Positions 1-11,081 of a DNA stretch of 64,000 nucleotides are shown here, in pieces (within the stretch, counting starts at the first letter, position 1; each line of letters opens with the position of its first letter). The notes below the pieces were generated by a model. It saw only the letters and a program-made list of their open reading frames with translations. It was not told the origin of the DNA and made no database searches. The position numbers and the translations under genes were made by a program. The stretch spans positions 496,001 through 560,000 of the forward strand of contig NZ_VOLT01000003.1 of NCBI RefSeq assembly GCF_007954275.1. Direction: 5' to 3'. This DNA comes from Colwellia demingiae. Its GTDB lineage: Bacteria; Pseudomonadota; Gammaproteobacteria; Enterobacterales; Alteromonadaceae.

Positions 1-1742
1 GTCACGGCAAAACCTTTTACGGGTCCAGTACCAATTGCAAACAGAATTAATGCTGCAATTAAAGTGGTGATATTGGCATCAATAATCGTTGAAAATGCTG
101 CATCGTAACCTTGATGAATTGCTTGTTGAATCGTTTTACCTTCACGTATTTCTTCACTAATACGTTCAAAAATAAGCACGTTAGCATCAACCGCCATACC
201 AACTGTTAATACGATACCCGCCATACCTGGTAATGTTAAAGTAGCGCCAGGAATCATTGACATAACACCAACGATCAGCACTAAGTTTGCACCTAGTGCA
301 AGGTTAGCCACCACACCAAAGGCACGGTAATAAACCATCATAAAGATAAACACTAAACCAAAGCCCATTAGGATAGCTTCGAAACCTAGTCTTACGTTTT
401 CAGCACCTAATGTAGGCCCTACAGTACGCTCTTCTACGATAGTGATTGGTGCAATCAAAGCACCCGCACGTAATAACAGTGCTAGGTTATGCGCTTCAGC
501 AGCACTACCTGCCCCCGTAATACGGAACGTTTTACCTAAACGTGATTGAATAGTTGCAACAGAGATGATTTCTTGCTGTTTTTCAAAAATGATATTGCCT
601 TCAGCATCTTTTTTGTCAGTGGCTTTGTATTCAATAAATACCGTTGCCATTGGTTTACCAATATTACTTTTGGTACCACTTGACATTTTAGAGCCACCAG
701 CACTATCAAGTGAAATGTTCACTTGTGGACGAGAGTACTCATCAAAGCCTGATTTAGCGTCGGTGATATGATCACCTGTTAACATGATGCGTTTTTTCAA
801 TAAACTTGGTCTACCGTCTTTATCTTTTAACAATATAGAGTTTGCGGGAATACGACCATTTAATGCATTGGATAAGTCACCTTCGGTATAGACTAATCTA
901 AATTCAATGGTTGCGGTAGCATTAAGGATTTCTTTCGCTTTGGCTGTATCTTGAACACCGGGTAATTCGATAACGATATGTTTTTTACCTTGGCGTTGAA
1001 CAAGCGGCTCTGCAACCCCTAACTCATTGACACGATTTCGAATAATGGTGATGTTTTGCTGTAAAGCATATTCACGAATTTCTTTAAGCTTTTGCTCAGT
1101 CATTTTTGCCGTTAGCGTTAGCGTGTCGTCATCAGTGCTTAGCAGTAAATCACGGTAACGTTTTTTCAGTAATGATTGTCCCGCTTCTAAGTCTTCAATT
1201 TTTCGGAAAACAACGACAACAGAATTATTGGCTTCTTTAACACTGCGGTAGCGAATTTTTTCATTGCGTAAATCACCACGAAAATCACTCACCATACCTA
1301 TTTTAGCTTTATTGATGGCCTCTTTCATGTTTACTTCCATCAAGAAGCTAACACCACCACTTAAATCTAAACCTAACTTCATTGGCTTTCCGCCAATTGT
1401 TGCTAGCCAACTTGGAGTATTAGGCGTTAAATTTAAAGCAACTGAAAACTCTTTACCTAAATTATCATCTAATACATCACGCGCTTTCAGTTGATCTTCA
1501 GTATTATTAAAGCGTGTTAATACTTGACCATTCTCTAAGGCAATACTAGCAAAGCTCAGGTTACTTTCTTCTAATTGTGCTTTGATACTATCAAGGGTAG
1601 CAGCATTAGCTTCAACGCCGCGTAAACCTGAAACTTGCACTGCAGGCGATTCGCCATATAGCATTGGTGTGGCATAGAGCGCACCTATAGCGACAATCAT
1701 TGCCACCATTAGTGTCTTCCATAAAGGGTATTTGTTTAACAC
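1..1742 (-). CDS. secD: Protein translocase subunit SecD (C-terminus cut by window edge)
   Basis: SecD is the large periplasmic-loop partner of SecF. Together they use the proton or sodium gradient to complete Sec-dependent export across the inner membrane. Translated on the minus strand, the frame stays open to base 1. It begins at GTG (1742-1740), giving VLNKYPLWK, the usual SecD N-terminus, with AAGGAC as ribosome site just upstream. It has an N-terminal membrane segment, the [11 protein letters not shown] region, a long periplasmic domain, then the conserved membrane block with [14 protein letters not shown] near the window edge. About 580 residues are present, so little is missing. It lies downstream of yajC, tgt and queA in the usual gammaproteobacterial order; secF presumably follows outside the window. 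Confidence 0.96.
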   Translation of the reverse strand, partial: MLNKYPLWKTLMVAMIVAIGALYATPMLYGESPAVQVSGLRGVEANAATLDSIKAQLEESNLSFASIALENGQVLTRFNNTEDQLKARDVLDDNLGKEFSVALNLTPNTPSWLATIGGKPMKLGLDLSGGVSFLMEVNMKEAINKAKIGMVSDFRGDLRNEKIRYRSVKEANNSVVVVFRKIEDLEAGQSLLKKRYRDLLLSTDDDTLTLTAKMTEQKLKEIREYALQQNITIIRNRVNELGVAEPLVQRQGKKHIVIELPGVQDTAKAKEILNATATIEFRLVYTEGDLSNALNGRIPANSILLKDKDGRPSLLKKRIMLTGDHITDAKSGFDEYSRPQVNISLDSAGGSKMSSGTKSNIGKPMATVFIEYKATDKKDAEGNIIFEKQQEIISVATIQSRLGKTFRITGAGSAAEAHNLALLLRAGALIAPITIVEERTVGPTLGAENVRLGFEAILMGFGLVFIFMMVYYRAFGVVANLALGANLVLIVGVMSMIPGATLTLPGMAGIVLTVGMAVDANVLIFERISEEIREGKTIQQAIHQGYDAAFSTIIDANITTLIAALILFAIGTGPVKGFAV

Positions 1743-1855
1743 AATGTGTCCTTTTTATTTATTTCTTTTCGCGCGAACAAGCTGTTCACTCTATTTAACA
1801 ATTGATAGATTTCAGCTAAAAACAGTTACTGTAGTGTTAAGCTCGCAGCCAGTTA

Positions 1856-1923
1856 TTACAGCAACAAAAAGGAAACACGCAGTTGACGCATGTCAATGAG
1901 TATTTCCGATGCAGTTACTGTAT
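1856..1923 (-). repeat. Stem-loop repeat copy H (TACTCA/CTGCGTG family)
   Basis: Between secD and yajC. Outer arms TACAGCAAC (1857-1865) and GTTACTGTA (1914-1922) pair with one mismatch, and inner parts GGAAA/TTTCC also pair. Read on the minus strand the centre is TACTCA, then apical stem TTGAC, loop ATGC, stem GTCAA, then CTGCGTG. The same arrangement recurs at 2338, 11296, 13165 and 40837, and in looser form at 11082. It could be a structured RNA or a REP-like mobile hairpin. The pairing is seen; the role is unknown. Confidence 0.7.
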
Positions 1924-1945
1924 TAAATGACAATGAGATTAGCTA

Positions 1946-2281
1946 CTACAATGATTTCATTGTGCCTTTTGGAAGTACTGCGTTTATGGCGCTTTTTTGT
2001 ACTGTTACTTCAGTACCTTCGCTAATACTAACAACAATAAAATCTTTCTCATCAGATACTTTAACGATTTTGCCAACAATACCGCCTTGTGTTAATACTT
2101 CATCGCCTTTACCTAATGAAGTCATTAAACCTTTATGCTCTTTTACACGTTTAGCCTGTGGACGATAGATCATGAAGAAAAACACTAAACCAAAAACGGC
2201 TAGCATAATGATCATTTCCATTCCGCCACCGGCTGTTGCTGGTGCTGCTGCGGCGTGTGCTGTACTGATAAATAAACTCAT
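1946..2281 (-). CDS. yajC: Sec translocon accessory subunit YajC
   Basis: A small inner-membrane protein that associates with SecDF in the Sec holotranslocon. The 111-residue product has a short Ala/Gly-rich start, one membrane segment at about residues 21-39, the conserved FFFMIYRPQAKR junction and a cytoplasmic beta-rich domain with GDEVLTQGGIVGKI, all typical of YajC. Length is normal for the family. It is followed by secD about 200 bases downstream, a gap holding a stem-loop repeat, and preceded by tgt, so a tgt-yajC-secD transcription unit is likely. Confidence 0.95.
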   Translation of the reverse strand: MSLFISTAHAAAAPATAGGGMEMIIMLAVFGLVFFFMIYRPQAKRVKEHKGLMTSLGKGDEVLTQGGIVGKIVKVSDEKDFIVVSISEGTEVTVQKSAINAVLPKGTMKSL

Positions 2282-2337
2282 ATATTTCTCTACTTCTTAT
2301 TATTAATAGTTAGTCGCCATTCTCTTTATTGCTATCT

Positions 2338-2407
2338 GGCTTAATTAATGTGTCAAATATACTCATTGACTAACGTCAACTCCGTGTATTTTAATATAAA
2401 TTAAGCC
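2338..2407 (+). repeat. Stem-loop repeat copy A (TACTCA/CTCCGTG family)
   Basis: In the tgt-yajC gap. Outer arms GGCTTAATTAAT (2338-2349) and ATAAATTAAGCC (2396-2407) pair except for one position; the inner part carries AATATAC against GTGTATT. The centre reads TACTCA, stem TTGAC, loop TAAC, stem GTCAA, then CTCCGTG. It closely matches copy B at 13165, including a shared TGTCAAA/CGTCAAA stretch upstream. Confidence 0.75.
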
Positions 2408-2494
2408 ACATAACTTCAAATTTCCTAGCTACTGGATTATTCAAACATTTTTATTAATTACTGCTTTGAGCGTGTTTTTACTTAAGAAAGAAAG

Positions 2495-3664
<1,170 letters not shown>

Positions 3665-3745
3665 TCACCTACTAGCTAAACAGGCTGGCGGTGTTGGTTT
3701 AATAAATAGTATTTTTCTATAACGTTTACTGTGTATCTTGCTTAG

Positions 3746-4828
3746 TTAGCTCTTGTTTAACTCTTGCTTAGTTAGGAACATAGCATCGCCATAACTAAAA
3801 AATCGATATTCTTGGCTTATCGCATGTTGATAAGCAGACATAATATGGTCATAGCCAGAAAAGGCACTCACTAACATAAGTAAGGTTGACTCAGATAAGT
3901 GAAAGTTAGTCACTAACGCATCAATAAGTTGAAATTGACAACCTGGGGTGATGAATATGTCGGTATCACCATAAAAAGCGCTTAATGGTTCGTTTTTATC
4001 TTGTGCTGCTTTTGCTGCACTCTCAAGTGAGCGAACAGACGTGGTTCCAACCGCAACAACTCTTCCGCCAGCGGCTTTTGTTTTAGCTATTTGGGCAACA
4101 ACTTCATCTGACACTTCAACATATTCAGCGTGCATAATATGATCAGCAATTTCATCTACCTTAACGGGTTGAAAAGTCCCTGCGCCTACATGCAATGTCA
4201 CAAAGGCCAGTTCAACGCCTTTGGCTTTAATTTTTTCTAATAATGCTTCATCAAAATGTAAACCTGCTGTTGGCGCAGCAACCGCGCCAGGTTTTTCATT
4301 GTAAACAGTTTGATAGCGCTCTTTATCACTGTCTTCATCTGGTCTATCTATATAAGGTGGTAGTGGCATATGCCCTATTTTGTCTAAAATAGTTAAGACT
4401 GACTCATCACTGTTAAACTTTAACTCAAAAAGCGCGCCATGGCGCGCCACCATAGTCGCTTTAACTTTAACGTCACTATCTTCATTACCTAACTCATTAC
4501 CTAAGAAAAGTTCACTGCCAACTTTAGGAGACTTACTCGCACGAATATGAGCCAGAGCAGTGTGTTGATCGACAACACGCTCAACTAACACCTCAATTTT
4601 TCCACCACTGGCTTTTTGACCAAACATTCTGGCTGGGATCACTCGGGTGTTATTAAAAACCAGCAAATCACCTGCATTCAATTGCTCGACGATATCGGTA
4701 AAAACACCATCGGTTATAGCACCTGAGTTACCATTTAAGGTCATTAAACGACTAGCAGTACGCTCGGCTTTTGGGTATCGAGCAATAAGGGCTTCGGGTA
4801 AATCAAAGGAAAAGTCTGAAACACGCAT
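3746..4828 (-). CDS. queA: S-adenosylmethionine:tRNA ribosyltransferase-isomerase
   Basis: Transfers the ribosyl part of SAM to preQ1-tRNA to make epoxyqueuosine. The 360-residue product (E. coli 356) begins [19 protein letters not shown] and has the family blocks [36 protein letters not shown] and [12 protein letters not shown] near the expected places. First gene of the minus-strand queA-tgt-yajC-secD run. The 237-base gap upstream, divergent from aceK, should hold its promoter, but no motif stands out. Confidence 0.97.
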   Translation of the reverse strand: MRVSDFSFDLPEALIARYPKAERTASRLMTLNGNSGAITDGVFTDIVEQLNAGDLLVFNNTRVIPARMFGQKASGGKIEVLVERVVDQHTALAHIRASKSPKVGSELFLGNELGNEDSDVKVKATMVARHGALFELKFNSDESVLTILDKIGHMPLPPYIDRPDEDSDKERYQTVYNEKPGAVAAPTAGLHFDEALLEKIKAKGVELAFVTLHVGAGTFQPVKVDEIADHIMHAEYVEVSDEVVAQIAKTKAAGGRVVAVGTTSVRSLESAAKAAQDKNEPLSAFYGDTDIFITPGCQFQLIDALVTNFHLSESTLLMLVSAFSGYDHIMSAYQHAISQEYRFFSYGDAMFLTKQELNKS

Positions 4829-5065
4829 GATATTGGCTATTTTTCTGGTTTAAAAAAGGCGTAATTTTAGAGCTGCACGCCATTGATAGCAAGTTAATTC
4901 GCCACTTTTAAAACTTAAGCGTAAAGATCAGAGTGCAAACTTGTGTTGAAACAACATTATTGCTTGTTATAACCAGTATTTAGGAAAATTATCTCTGCAA
5001 TTGAGCTTTTAGTGTATGTTGGTCAATAAGCACCTACTTAAATCGACTAAAGAGTTAATTGCCCT

Positions 5066-6835
5066 ATGAAAGATGAACTTGCGCTTACTATAGCCAACAC
5101 AATTATTAATGGTTTTGAACGCCATTTTGCAATTTTTACTGAAATTACTCAATCTGCCCGAAATCGATTTCAACAATGCCAATGGAATGAAATTCATCGC
5201 TCAGCTAGGGCAAGAACCAATTTTTATGACGAACGCGTAAAAGAAACATTCAACGATATAAAAGAAGACTTCAATGTTAGCTCGCTTGATGATGCTTTAT
5301 GGCAACAAGTTAAAGCTGTTTACTCTGATTTATTAATCAATCATAAACAACCAGAATTAGCTGAAACCTTTTATAACTCAGTTTTTTGTCACTTATTTGA
5401 GCGTAAGTATTATCACAATGATTATATTTATGTCGAGAGTACCGCGCACCGACTTGATGATAAAACACAGCCGGAAATCTACACTTCTTATCAGCCCAAT
5501 GAACTTGGTTTAAAACAAACCATTTGTGACATTATGAATAGTCACAGAACGGTGATCCCATTTGAAGATCTCGATCGTGATGTTGATGCCCTTATTAATA
5601 CCTTTCGCCGTAAAGCACATAAAACCCGTGTTAAATTAGACGATTTGAAGTTTGATATTCTTAATTTTACCTTCTATCGAAATAAAGGTGCCTACCTCAT
5701 TGGTCGGGTATTATCACCTGCAGGAGAAACGCCGTTTATTATTGCGGTGCTTAATAATGAAGAGGGTGGCTTATATATAGATGCATTATTAACCACTAGT
5801 GAAAGTATGGCGGTTGTTTTTGGTTTTGCCCGAGCTTACTTTTTTGTCGATTGTGAACATCCTTATGCCTTGGTTAATTTCTTACAAGGGCTTATGCCTC
5901 ATAAAACCAAAGCTGATTTATATTCCGCTATTGGATTTCATAAACAAGGTAAAACACAGTTTTATCGAGATTTCCTAAACCACCTTGATAGCAGTAATGA
6001 CCAGTTTGAGTTAGCTGCAGGTATTAAAGGTATGGTGATGTCAGTATTTACCCTGCCCTCATATCCTTATGTTTTCAAAATTATTAAAGATAAATTCTCG
6101 CCAAGTAAAAACATAACCAAGAAAGATGTAAAGGGGAAGTACCGCTTAGTTAAGCTACACGACAGAGTGGGACGAATGGCTGATACCATGGAGTATTCAG
6201 AAGTAGCCTTCCCTAAGTCGCGTTTTAACGATGAGCTTTTAGCTGAACTACAAAAAGTAGCTCCCTCAATTATTCGTTATGAAGGCGAAGGCGAAGAAGC
6301 ACTTATTATTATTGAGCATTTATATATAGAGCGCCGTATGGTGCCACTTAATTTATACCTAATGGATGCCCTTAAAAATAAAGCACAGCAAAAAATTGAT
6401 GATGCCTTATTTGGCTATGGTCAAGCCATTAAACAGCTTATATCCGCAGATATTTTTCCTGGCGATATGTTACTCAAAAACTTTGGTGTGACACGCCATG
6501 GACGGGTGATTTTTTATGATTATGACGAAATAGCTTATATGAATGAAATCAACTTTAGAGTGAAGCCTAAAGCCGTTACTGAAGAACAATTATACGCTGC
6601 TGAACCTTGGTATAGCGTAATGCCTGGAGATATGTTCCCAGAGGAACTCGCTACGTTTGCACTAGCAAATCCGAGTTACCTCAAAGCATTTAAAATACAC
6701 CACGAAGATTTACTAACTGCTGCATATTGGCAACAATGCCAACAGGACGTCGCCAATGGTATTTATAAAGATGTTTTTCCTTATCCTGATAAATACCGTT
6801 TTTGTAATTTAAGCTTCGGTAGCATTAAAAGATAA
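5066..6835 (+). CDS. aceK: Isocitrate dehydrogenase kinase/phosphatase
   Basis: Phosphorylates and dephosphorylates isocitrate dehydrogenase and so sets the split between the TCA cycle and the glyoxylate shunt. 589 residues (E. coli 578). The regulatory N-terminal half is followed by a kinase-like half with the AceK nucleotide loop AAGIKGMVMSVF, then YPYVFKIIKDKFSPSK with its invariant Lys, and FPGDMLLKNFGVTRHGRVIFYDYDEI as catalytic and metal-binding segment. AGAG lies before the ATG. Unlike in E. coli it is not joined to aceB and aceA: a divergent queA precedes it and a tRNA gene follows. Confidence 0.97.
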   Translation: MKDELALTIANTIINGFERHFAIFTEITQSARNRFQQCQWNEIHRSARARTNFYDERVKETFNDIKEDFNVSSLDDALWQQVKAVYSDLLINHKQPELAETFYNSVFCHLFERKYYHNDYIYVESTAHRLDDKTQPEIYTSYQPNELGLKQTICDIMNSHRTVIPFEDLDRDVDALINTFRRKAHKTRVKLDDLKFDILNFTFYRNKGAYLIGRVLSPAGETPFIIAVLNNEEGGLYIDALLTTSESMAVVFGFARAYFFVDCEHPYALVNFLQGLMPHKTKADLYSAIGFHKQGKTQFYRDFLNHLDSSNDQFELAAGIKGMVMSVFTLPSYPYVFKIIKDKFSPSKNITKKDVKGKYRLVKLHDRVGRMADTMEYSEVAFPKSRFNDELLAELQKVAPSIIRYEGEGEEALIIIEHLYIERRMVPLNLYLMDALKNKAQQKIDDALFGYGQAIKQLISADIFPGDMLLKNFGVTRHGRVIFYDYDEIAYMNEINFRVKPKAVTEEQLYAAEPWYSVMPGDMFPEELATFALANPSYLKAFKIHHEDLLTAAYWQQCQQDVANGIYKDVFPYPDKYRFCNLSFGSIKR

Positions 6836-6861
6836 ACAGGCGCTGAAATTAACGAGTAAGT

Positions 6862-6890
6862 GCACCAGCATAAGAGAACAATGCTGGTGC
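6862..6890 (+). terminator. Hairpin after aceK, probable terminator
   Basis: A perfect 10-bp stem GCACCAGCAT / ATGCTGGTGC with a 9-base loop lies 26 bases after the aceK stop. The stretch after it (TGCTTCTATA) is only weakly T-rich, so it may be a weak or factor-assisted terminator. Confidence 0.5.
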
Positions 6891-7074
6891 TGCTTCTATA
6901 CTCGTTACCAATCAACCTAAATAATAACCAAGCTTAGACATTACGATAAAGAGTGTGCTTGCTCCATTTTGCCAAGCTATCAAGGTTCATCAAGTATAAC
7001 AGGCTAGTTTAATAGCACTTTGTTGATAAAACAGTCGAACACACTATAAATACGAAAAAAAACCACCTTTACTC

Positions 7075-7102
7075 TTTACCTTTGCCTGCGTATCAGTATA
7101 AT
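7075..7102 (+). promoter_or_regulatory. Promoter of tRNA-Trp
   Basis: A -35-like TTTACC (7075-7080), a 16-base spacer and a perfect -10 TATAAT (7097-7102) put the transcript start about 7 bases before the mature tRNA end. This fits a short-leader stable-RNA promoter. Confidence 0.7.
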
Positions 7103-7115
7103 TCGAATCTGTTGC

Positions 7116-7192
7116 AGGGGTGTAGTTCCAATTGGTAGAACAGCGGTCTCCAAAACCGATGGTTGGGAGTTCGAGTCTCTCCACCCCTGCCA
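7116..7192 (+). tRNA. tRNA-Trp (anticodon CCA)
   Basis: A 77-base cloverleaf with acceptor AGGGGTG paired to CACCCCT, D arm GTTC/GAAC, anticodon loop CTCCAAA (anticodon CCA), T arm GGGAG/CTCTC around TTCGAGT, and an encoded CCA end. The whole is close to the E. coli tRNA-Trp sequence. It stands alone between aceK and holD with its own promoter. No integrase or duplicated tRNA end was seen beside it. Confidence 0.97.
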
Positions 7193-7408
7193 TTTTCTTC
7201 TTGTTTTACCTTCTGTCTTATCTTTTGTGTTGTCTAATAACTCTTCTTTATAAAATTCAAGTAAAATACCTATAGTTACTTATAACGTATCTAATAAAAT
7301 AACACTTAGTTAATACTTTATTATTCCCATGAATTTATCTACTTTTAGTCTGTTGAAAATTCTGTCATTATATTTACCCTTAAATCTAGAGAAAATAAGC
7401 CATCACCG

Positions 7409-7786
7409 ATGAGCATTAATCAACATCAATTTGAGCAACTCTCTGAAATGGGTATCAGCCTTTGGCAGCATCGCACTAGTGATACGCCAAAAGATAACGC
7501 TCAAACTCAGTCCAAGCACTATCTTGATATCGATTTAAAATATTTAGCTAGTCAGCAACTATTCAATGACATTTTATTAGCAATAGGTTTAAGTATCGGT
7601 GAAATAAATCACCAAAGCGATCACGTAGACTTAGGCCTTTTTAACTGGTATTTCACAGCAACATCATCACATAATGAAATAAAATGGGTCGAGCAGCAGC
7701 TGTTCACTCCCTCTATCACTGAACTTTCAAAATCGCCAGTGCTTAAAAAGCAACTATGGCAATTACTGACTAAGCAAACACAATGA
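7409..7786 (+). CDS. holD: DNA polymerase III psi subunit
   Basis: Psi bridges chi to the tau/gamma clamp loader and through chi to single-strand binding protein. The 125-residue protein has the family opening FEQLSEMGISLWQ and the closing block SPVLKKQLWQLL, the only well-kept parts of this fast-changing family. The middle is weakly conserved. Its stop is 13 bases before the rimI start, and holD-rimI is a common gammaproteobacterial pair, which backs the call. Confidence 0.85.
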   Translation: MSINQHQFEQLSEMGISLWQHRTSDTPKDNAQTQSKHYLDIDLKYLASQQLFNDILLAIGLSIGEINHQSDHVDLGLFNWYFTATSSHNEIKWVEQQLFTPSITELSKSPVLKKQLWQLLTKQTQ

Positions 7787-7799
7787 GTTGGCAAACCCA

Positions 7800-8306
7800 A
7801 TGAGTAATGGAACAAAACCTAAAACAAATCACTTTACTGAAATAATGCGCACTGATGTAGCTACATTAATGCCAATAGAGCTCGCTTGTCACTCACATCC
7901 TTGGAGTGAGAAAACTTTTTTAAGTTGTATTGGAGGCCGTTATTTCGGCGAAAAGCTAGCTATTGATAATGCCCAGGACTCAGTAAAAGAAGTGCCCAAA
8001 AATCATGCTATTGGTTTTTATGTCGGCGAATATGTGCTCGGTGAAGCAACACTGATGGACATTTGTGTAAGTCCTAGTGAGCAAGGTAAAGGTTATGGAA
8101 AAGTATTACTAAAGCAATTTTTAGCTCAAGCTAAAAAACTTGGTACAACAAAGGTATTTCTCGAAGTTCGTGCAAAAAATATCGCCGCACAAATGCTATA
8201 CATGAATGCGGGTTTTATCGAGATAAATCGCCGCACAGGTTACTATCCAAGTAGTTCTGGTTTTGGTTACGAAGATGCCATCGTCATGTCATTAGCATGT
8301 AAGTAA
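7800..8306 (+). CDS. rimI: Ribosomal protein bS18 alanine N-acetyltransferase
   Basis: A GNAT enzyme that acetylates the N-terminal Ala of ribosomal protein S18. It carries the substrate-side HSHPWSEKTF motif, strand EATLMDICV, the acetyl-CoA loop SPSEQGKGYGKVLL, FLEVRAKNIAAQMLYMNAGF and the tail RTGYYPSSSGFGYEDAIVM, all close to E. coli RimI. I chose ATG at 7800 (168 aa). An in-frame TTG at 7788 and a later Met (MRTDVATL, 16 residues downstream of the chosen start) are also possible; the last would match E. coli length best. Probably co-transcribed with holD. Confidence 0.93.
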   Translation: MSNGTKPKTNHFTEIMRTDVATLMPIELACHSHPWSEKTFLSCIGGRYFGEKLAIDNAQDSVKEVPKNHAIGFYVGEYVLGEATLMDICVSPSEQGKGYGKVLLKQFLAQAKKLGTTKVFLEVRAKNIAAQMLYMNAGFIEINRRTGYYPSSSGFGYEDAIVMSLACK

Positions 8307-8407
8307 TTGGTTCGTTAATAGCGGTTAGTTGCTCCCTACTTAAACAAAAAACTAGTCAGTCCATTAACAAATAACAACACTTCAATACGTAAAGTGGCTA
8401 GTTAATC

Positions 8408-8474
8408 GCTCTCTCTTCGATAAGATACTCAATAAGAATTCTTACAAGATTTCTAACCAGTAATTAGAGAGAGC
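8408..8474 (+). promoter_or_regulatory. Leader hairpin enclosing the Shine-Dalgarno of the 82-aa gene
   Basis: GCTCTCTCT (8408-8416) is exactly complementary to AGAGAGAGC (8466-8474). The second arm is the only ribosome-site candidate, ending 3 bases before the ATG at 8478. The loop holds a further palindrome TAAGAATTCTTA (8433-8444). If the long stem forms, the start would be closed. Control of translation, perhaps by temperature, is inference. Confidence 0.55.
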
Positions 8475-8477
8475 AAA

Positions 8478-8726
8478 ATGTTTACTAAAATACCTCAAAC
8501 AACAGATAGCCAACTATCTAATGAAGGCTTAACAAACCTTATAGTCAGTGATGCGTTGAGTAAAATCAGCCAGCTTACCGGCCTTAGTGAGCGACAAGCT
8601 TTCGTATTATTATCGAGTCAAGTGACTCAACATAATAGCGATAATAACCATCAAAAAATAGTTAAAGTGCAAGCTCCTTTATTAGAACAAAATGAATTCC
8701 AATTCATTTCAAGTTTATTTAATTAA
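8478..8726 (+). CDS. Small hypothetical protein (82 aa)
   Basis: I do not recognise this gene. The predicted protein is soluble and Ser/Gln/Asn-rich, without signal or membrane segment; residues about 20-47 (LIVSDALSKISQLTGL then SERQAFVLLSS) look like two short helices, as in small DNA- or protein-binding modules. The AGAGAGAG ribosome site is strong but lies within a perfect 9-bp stem. It stands 171 bases after rimI and alone before a repeat-rich gap. Treat as a plausible but unproven gene. Confidence 0.55.
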   Translation: MFTKIPQTTDSQLSNEGLTNLIVSDALSKISQLTGLSERQAFVLLSSQVTQHNSDNNHQKIVKVQAPLLEQNEFQFISSLFN

Positions 8727-9100
8727 TCGTTGCGTTAGCCTACGTTTCTGAGGAAACAGAAAATTAATTCCTCTACTAAGATTGTTCATTAGCGAGCTTT
8801 ATTTAACTTATTTTATTTTTTACCCTTTGCCAAACTAGCAAAGAAAAACGCTACTCCTCATTAGTTATGACCAAAAATATCCACCTTGTAACAAGCATTT
8901 AAAACAGAGGTAACATCAGTAATTATCATCGCTAATAATTAGCTCGATTCACTCAGCCATCCATCACCACTCAATCGCCCGACCCGCCATAATACATCAT
9001 TGCTTCTGCCGTAATAAAATACATCATAAAAGAATAAGACGAACTTATAGCAATTACACTAATTATTGGATCATCTTCAAATGGTCTAATCATCCAATTC
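8727..9100. other. Gene-free gap before the repeat cluster
   Basis: No gene is apparent. It holds a short hairpin TTTCTG/CAGAAA just after the 82-aa gene (around 8747-8764) and an imperfect inverted pair ATTGGATCAT / ATCATCCAAT (about 9066-9098) next to the repeats at 9101-9312. Confidence 0.5.
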
Positions 9101-9148
9101 CTACGTTGACTTCAATCCCAATAGCCTGCTATTGCTCAATCAAGCGCC
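9101..9148 (+). repeat. Palindromic repeat unit F
   Basis: Centred on CAATAG-CCTG-CTATTG and flanked by CGTTGACTTCA on the left and CTCAATCAAGCGCC on the right. It aligns without gaps to unit E inside the element at 9149-9312, with the apical stem changed on both sides together. Confidence 0.65.
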
Positions 9149-9312
9149 TTATACCAATACCATTAAATTATTGCCCACTTGTGCTGGTTAAAATACTCCA
9201 AAGCGGCGTTGCTCTCAGTCCCAATAACTAGTTATTGCTCAATCGAGCGCCTTGCCTTGAATTATTTTTCCTACGCACAACAAGATCACAAACTTAATGG
9301 AATTGGTATTAA
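9149..9312. mobile_element. MITE-like element with ATACCAAT terminal inverted repeats, carrying unit E
   Basis: The left end (9149-9170) and right end (9291-9312) are inverted copies sharing ATACCAAT, CCATTAA and TT, about 15 of 17 positions. The 164-base interior has no reading frame of note but holds palindromic unit E: GCGTTGCTCTCAG, perfect palindrome CAATAACTAGTTATTG, then CTCAATCGAGCGCC. The same ATACCAAT ends bound the 52-base element at 53114. A non-autonomous element moved by a transposase elsewhere is inferred. Confidence 0.65.
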
Positions 9313-9482
9313 ACTTGGAAATTTATCCACATTGAATTTTGGTCACTTAATTAATCCAATGGGTATTAAACAACACGCCCTTTAATGGTACAATGCGCGC
9401 AATTTTTTAATAATAATGAGCAGCTCTGTACTAAGCCAAGTACTAAAGTGCTTCTCTACTATTTACTTAACAGGTAATTTGC

Positions 9483-11063
9483 ATGTCTGTACAGCAACAG
9501 CAAGTCGATTTACGTCGCACCTTTGCCATAATTTCTCACCCTGATGCGGGTAAAACCACCATCACCGAAAAAGTACTTTTGTTTGGTCAAGCCTTACAAA
9601 GAGCCGGTACGGTAAAAGGTAAAAAATCAGGTCAACACGCGAAATCTGACTGGATGGAAATGGAAAAAGAGCGTGGTATCTCAATTACTACCTCGGTAAT
9701 GCAATTTCCTTACAACGACTGTTTAGTAAACTTACTTGATACCCCTGGTCATGAAGATTTCTCGGAAGATACTTACCGTACGCTTACCGCCGTTGACTCA
9801 TGTTTGATGGTCATTGACGTTGCTAAAGGTGTTGAAGCACGTACGGTTAAGTTAATGGAAGTTACTCGTCTTCGCGATACCCCAATTATTACCTTCATGA
9901 ACAAAATGGATCGCGATGTAAGTGACCCAATGGAAGTTATGGATGAAGTTGAAGAAGTATTAAAAATTAAGTGTGCTGCTATTACTTGGCCAATCGGCAT
10001 GGGTAAAGAATTTAAGGGCATTTACAATATTCTTGAAGACGAAATTGTTTTGTATCAATCTGGCTTAGGTCACATGATTCAAGAAGAACGCATAATTAAA
10101 GGCCTTCATAATCCTGAACTTGATAAAGTTATTGGTAATTATGCTGAAGATTTACGCGAAGAATTAGAGCTTGTTTCTGGCGCATCTCATGACTTTAATT
10201 TAGATGAATTCTTAAGAGGTGAATTAACACCTGTATTTTTTGGTACTGCATTAGGTAACTTTGGCGTAGATCATATGCTAAAGGGCTTAACTAAATGGGC
10301 ACCTAAGCCATTACCACGTGAAACTGATTCACGCACAGTAACGGCTGAAGAAGAAAAGTTCTCTGGTTTCGTTTTTAAAATTCAAGCTAATATGGATCCA
10401 AAACATCGTGACCGTATTGCCTTCATGCGTATTTGTTCAGGCAAATATGAAAAAGGCATGAAAATGAAACAAGTTCGCTTAGGTAAAGATGTAAAAATCG
10501 CCGATGCAGTAACCTTCATGGCAGGTGACCGTTCAAACGTTGAAGAAGCTTTTGCCGGTGATATTATTGGTTTACACAACCACGGTAGTATTCAAATAGG
10601 TGATACTTTCACTGCAGGTGAAATGATGAAGTTTAGCGGTATTCCTAACTTCGCACCGGAAATGTTCCGTCGTATTCGTCTTCGTGATCCGTTAAAAGCT
10701 AAGCAATTACAGAAAGGTTTGATTCAGTTATCTGAAGAAGGTGCTGTACAAGTATTTAGACCTTTCATTAACAACGATATGATTGTTGGAGCTGTTGGTG
10801 TATTGCAGTTTGAAGTTGTTGTGCAACGATTAAAAACTGAATATAAAGTTGATGCGATATATGAGCCTATTAGTGTTGCTACGGCGCGCTGGTGTACTTG
10901 TGATGATGAGCGCACCTTAGAGCAATTTAAAAAGAAATCGGGTGATTACTTAGCATATGATGGTGGTAATAACTTAACCTATATCGCACCGACGATGGTT
11001 AATTTATCGCTAGCGCAAGAGCGTAATCCAGATATAGCGTTCCACTCGACCCGTGAACACTAA
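9483..11063 (+). CDS. prfC: Peptide chain release factor 3
   Basis: A translational GTPase that removes RF1/RF2 from the ribosome after termination. 526 residues (E. coli 529). GTP motifs: P-loop HPDAGKTT at 19-26, switch region [27 protein letters not shown] and NKMD; domains II and III follow with the RF3 signature [20 protein letters not shown] lies before the ATG. A TACAAT -10-like box at about 9387 could be its promoter, just past the MITE-like element. It stands alone. Confidence 0.98.
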   Translation: MSVQQQQVDLRRTFAIISHPDAGKTTITEKVLLFGQALQRAGTVKGKKSGQHAKSDWMEMEKERGISITTSVMQFPYNDCLVNLLDTPGHEDFSEDTYRTLTAVDSCLMVIDVAKGVEARTVKLMEVTRLRDTPIITFMNKMDRDVSDPMEVMDEVEEVLKIKCAAITWPIGMGKEFKGIYNILEDEIVLYQSGLGHMIQEERIIKGLHNPELDKVIGNYAEDLREELELVSGASHDFNLDEFLRGELTPVFFGTALGNFGVDHMLKGLTKWAPKPLPRETDSRTVTAEEEKFSGFVFKIQANMDPKHRDRIAFMRICSGKYEKGMKMKQVRLGKDVKIADAVTFMAGDRSNVEEAFAGDIIGLHNHGSIQIGDTFTAGEMMKFSGIPNFAPEMFRRIRLRDPLKAKQLQKGLIQLSEEGAVQVFRPFINNDMIVGAVGVLQFEVVVQRLKTEYKVDAIYEPISVATARWCTCDDERTLEQFKKKSGDYLAYDGGNNLTYIAPTMVNLSLAQERNPDIAFHSTREH

Positions 11064-11081
11064 TTTTTTGGTGTCGTATAT

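Noticed and set aside
7116..7192. tRNA-Trp as an integration site of a genomic island
   Set aside because: No integrase, no repeated tRNA 3' end, and core genes on both sides.
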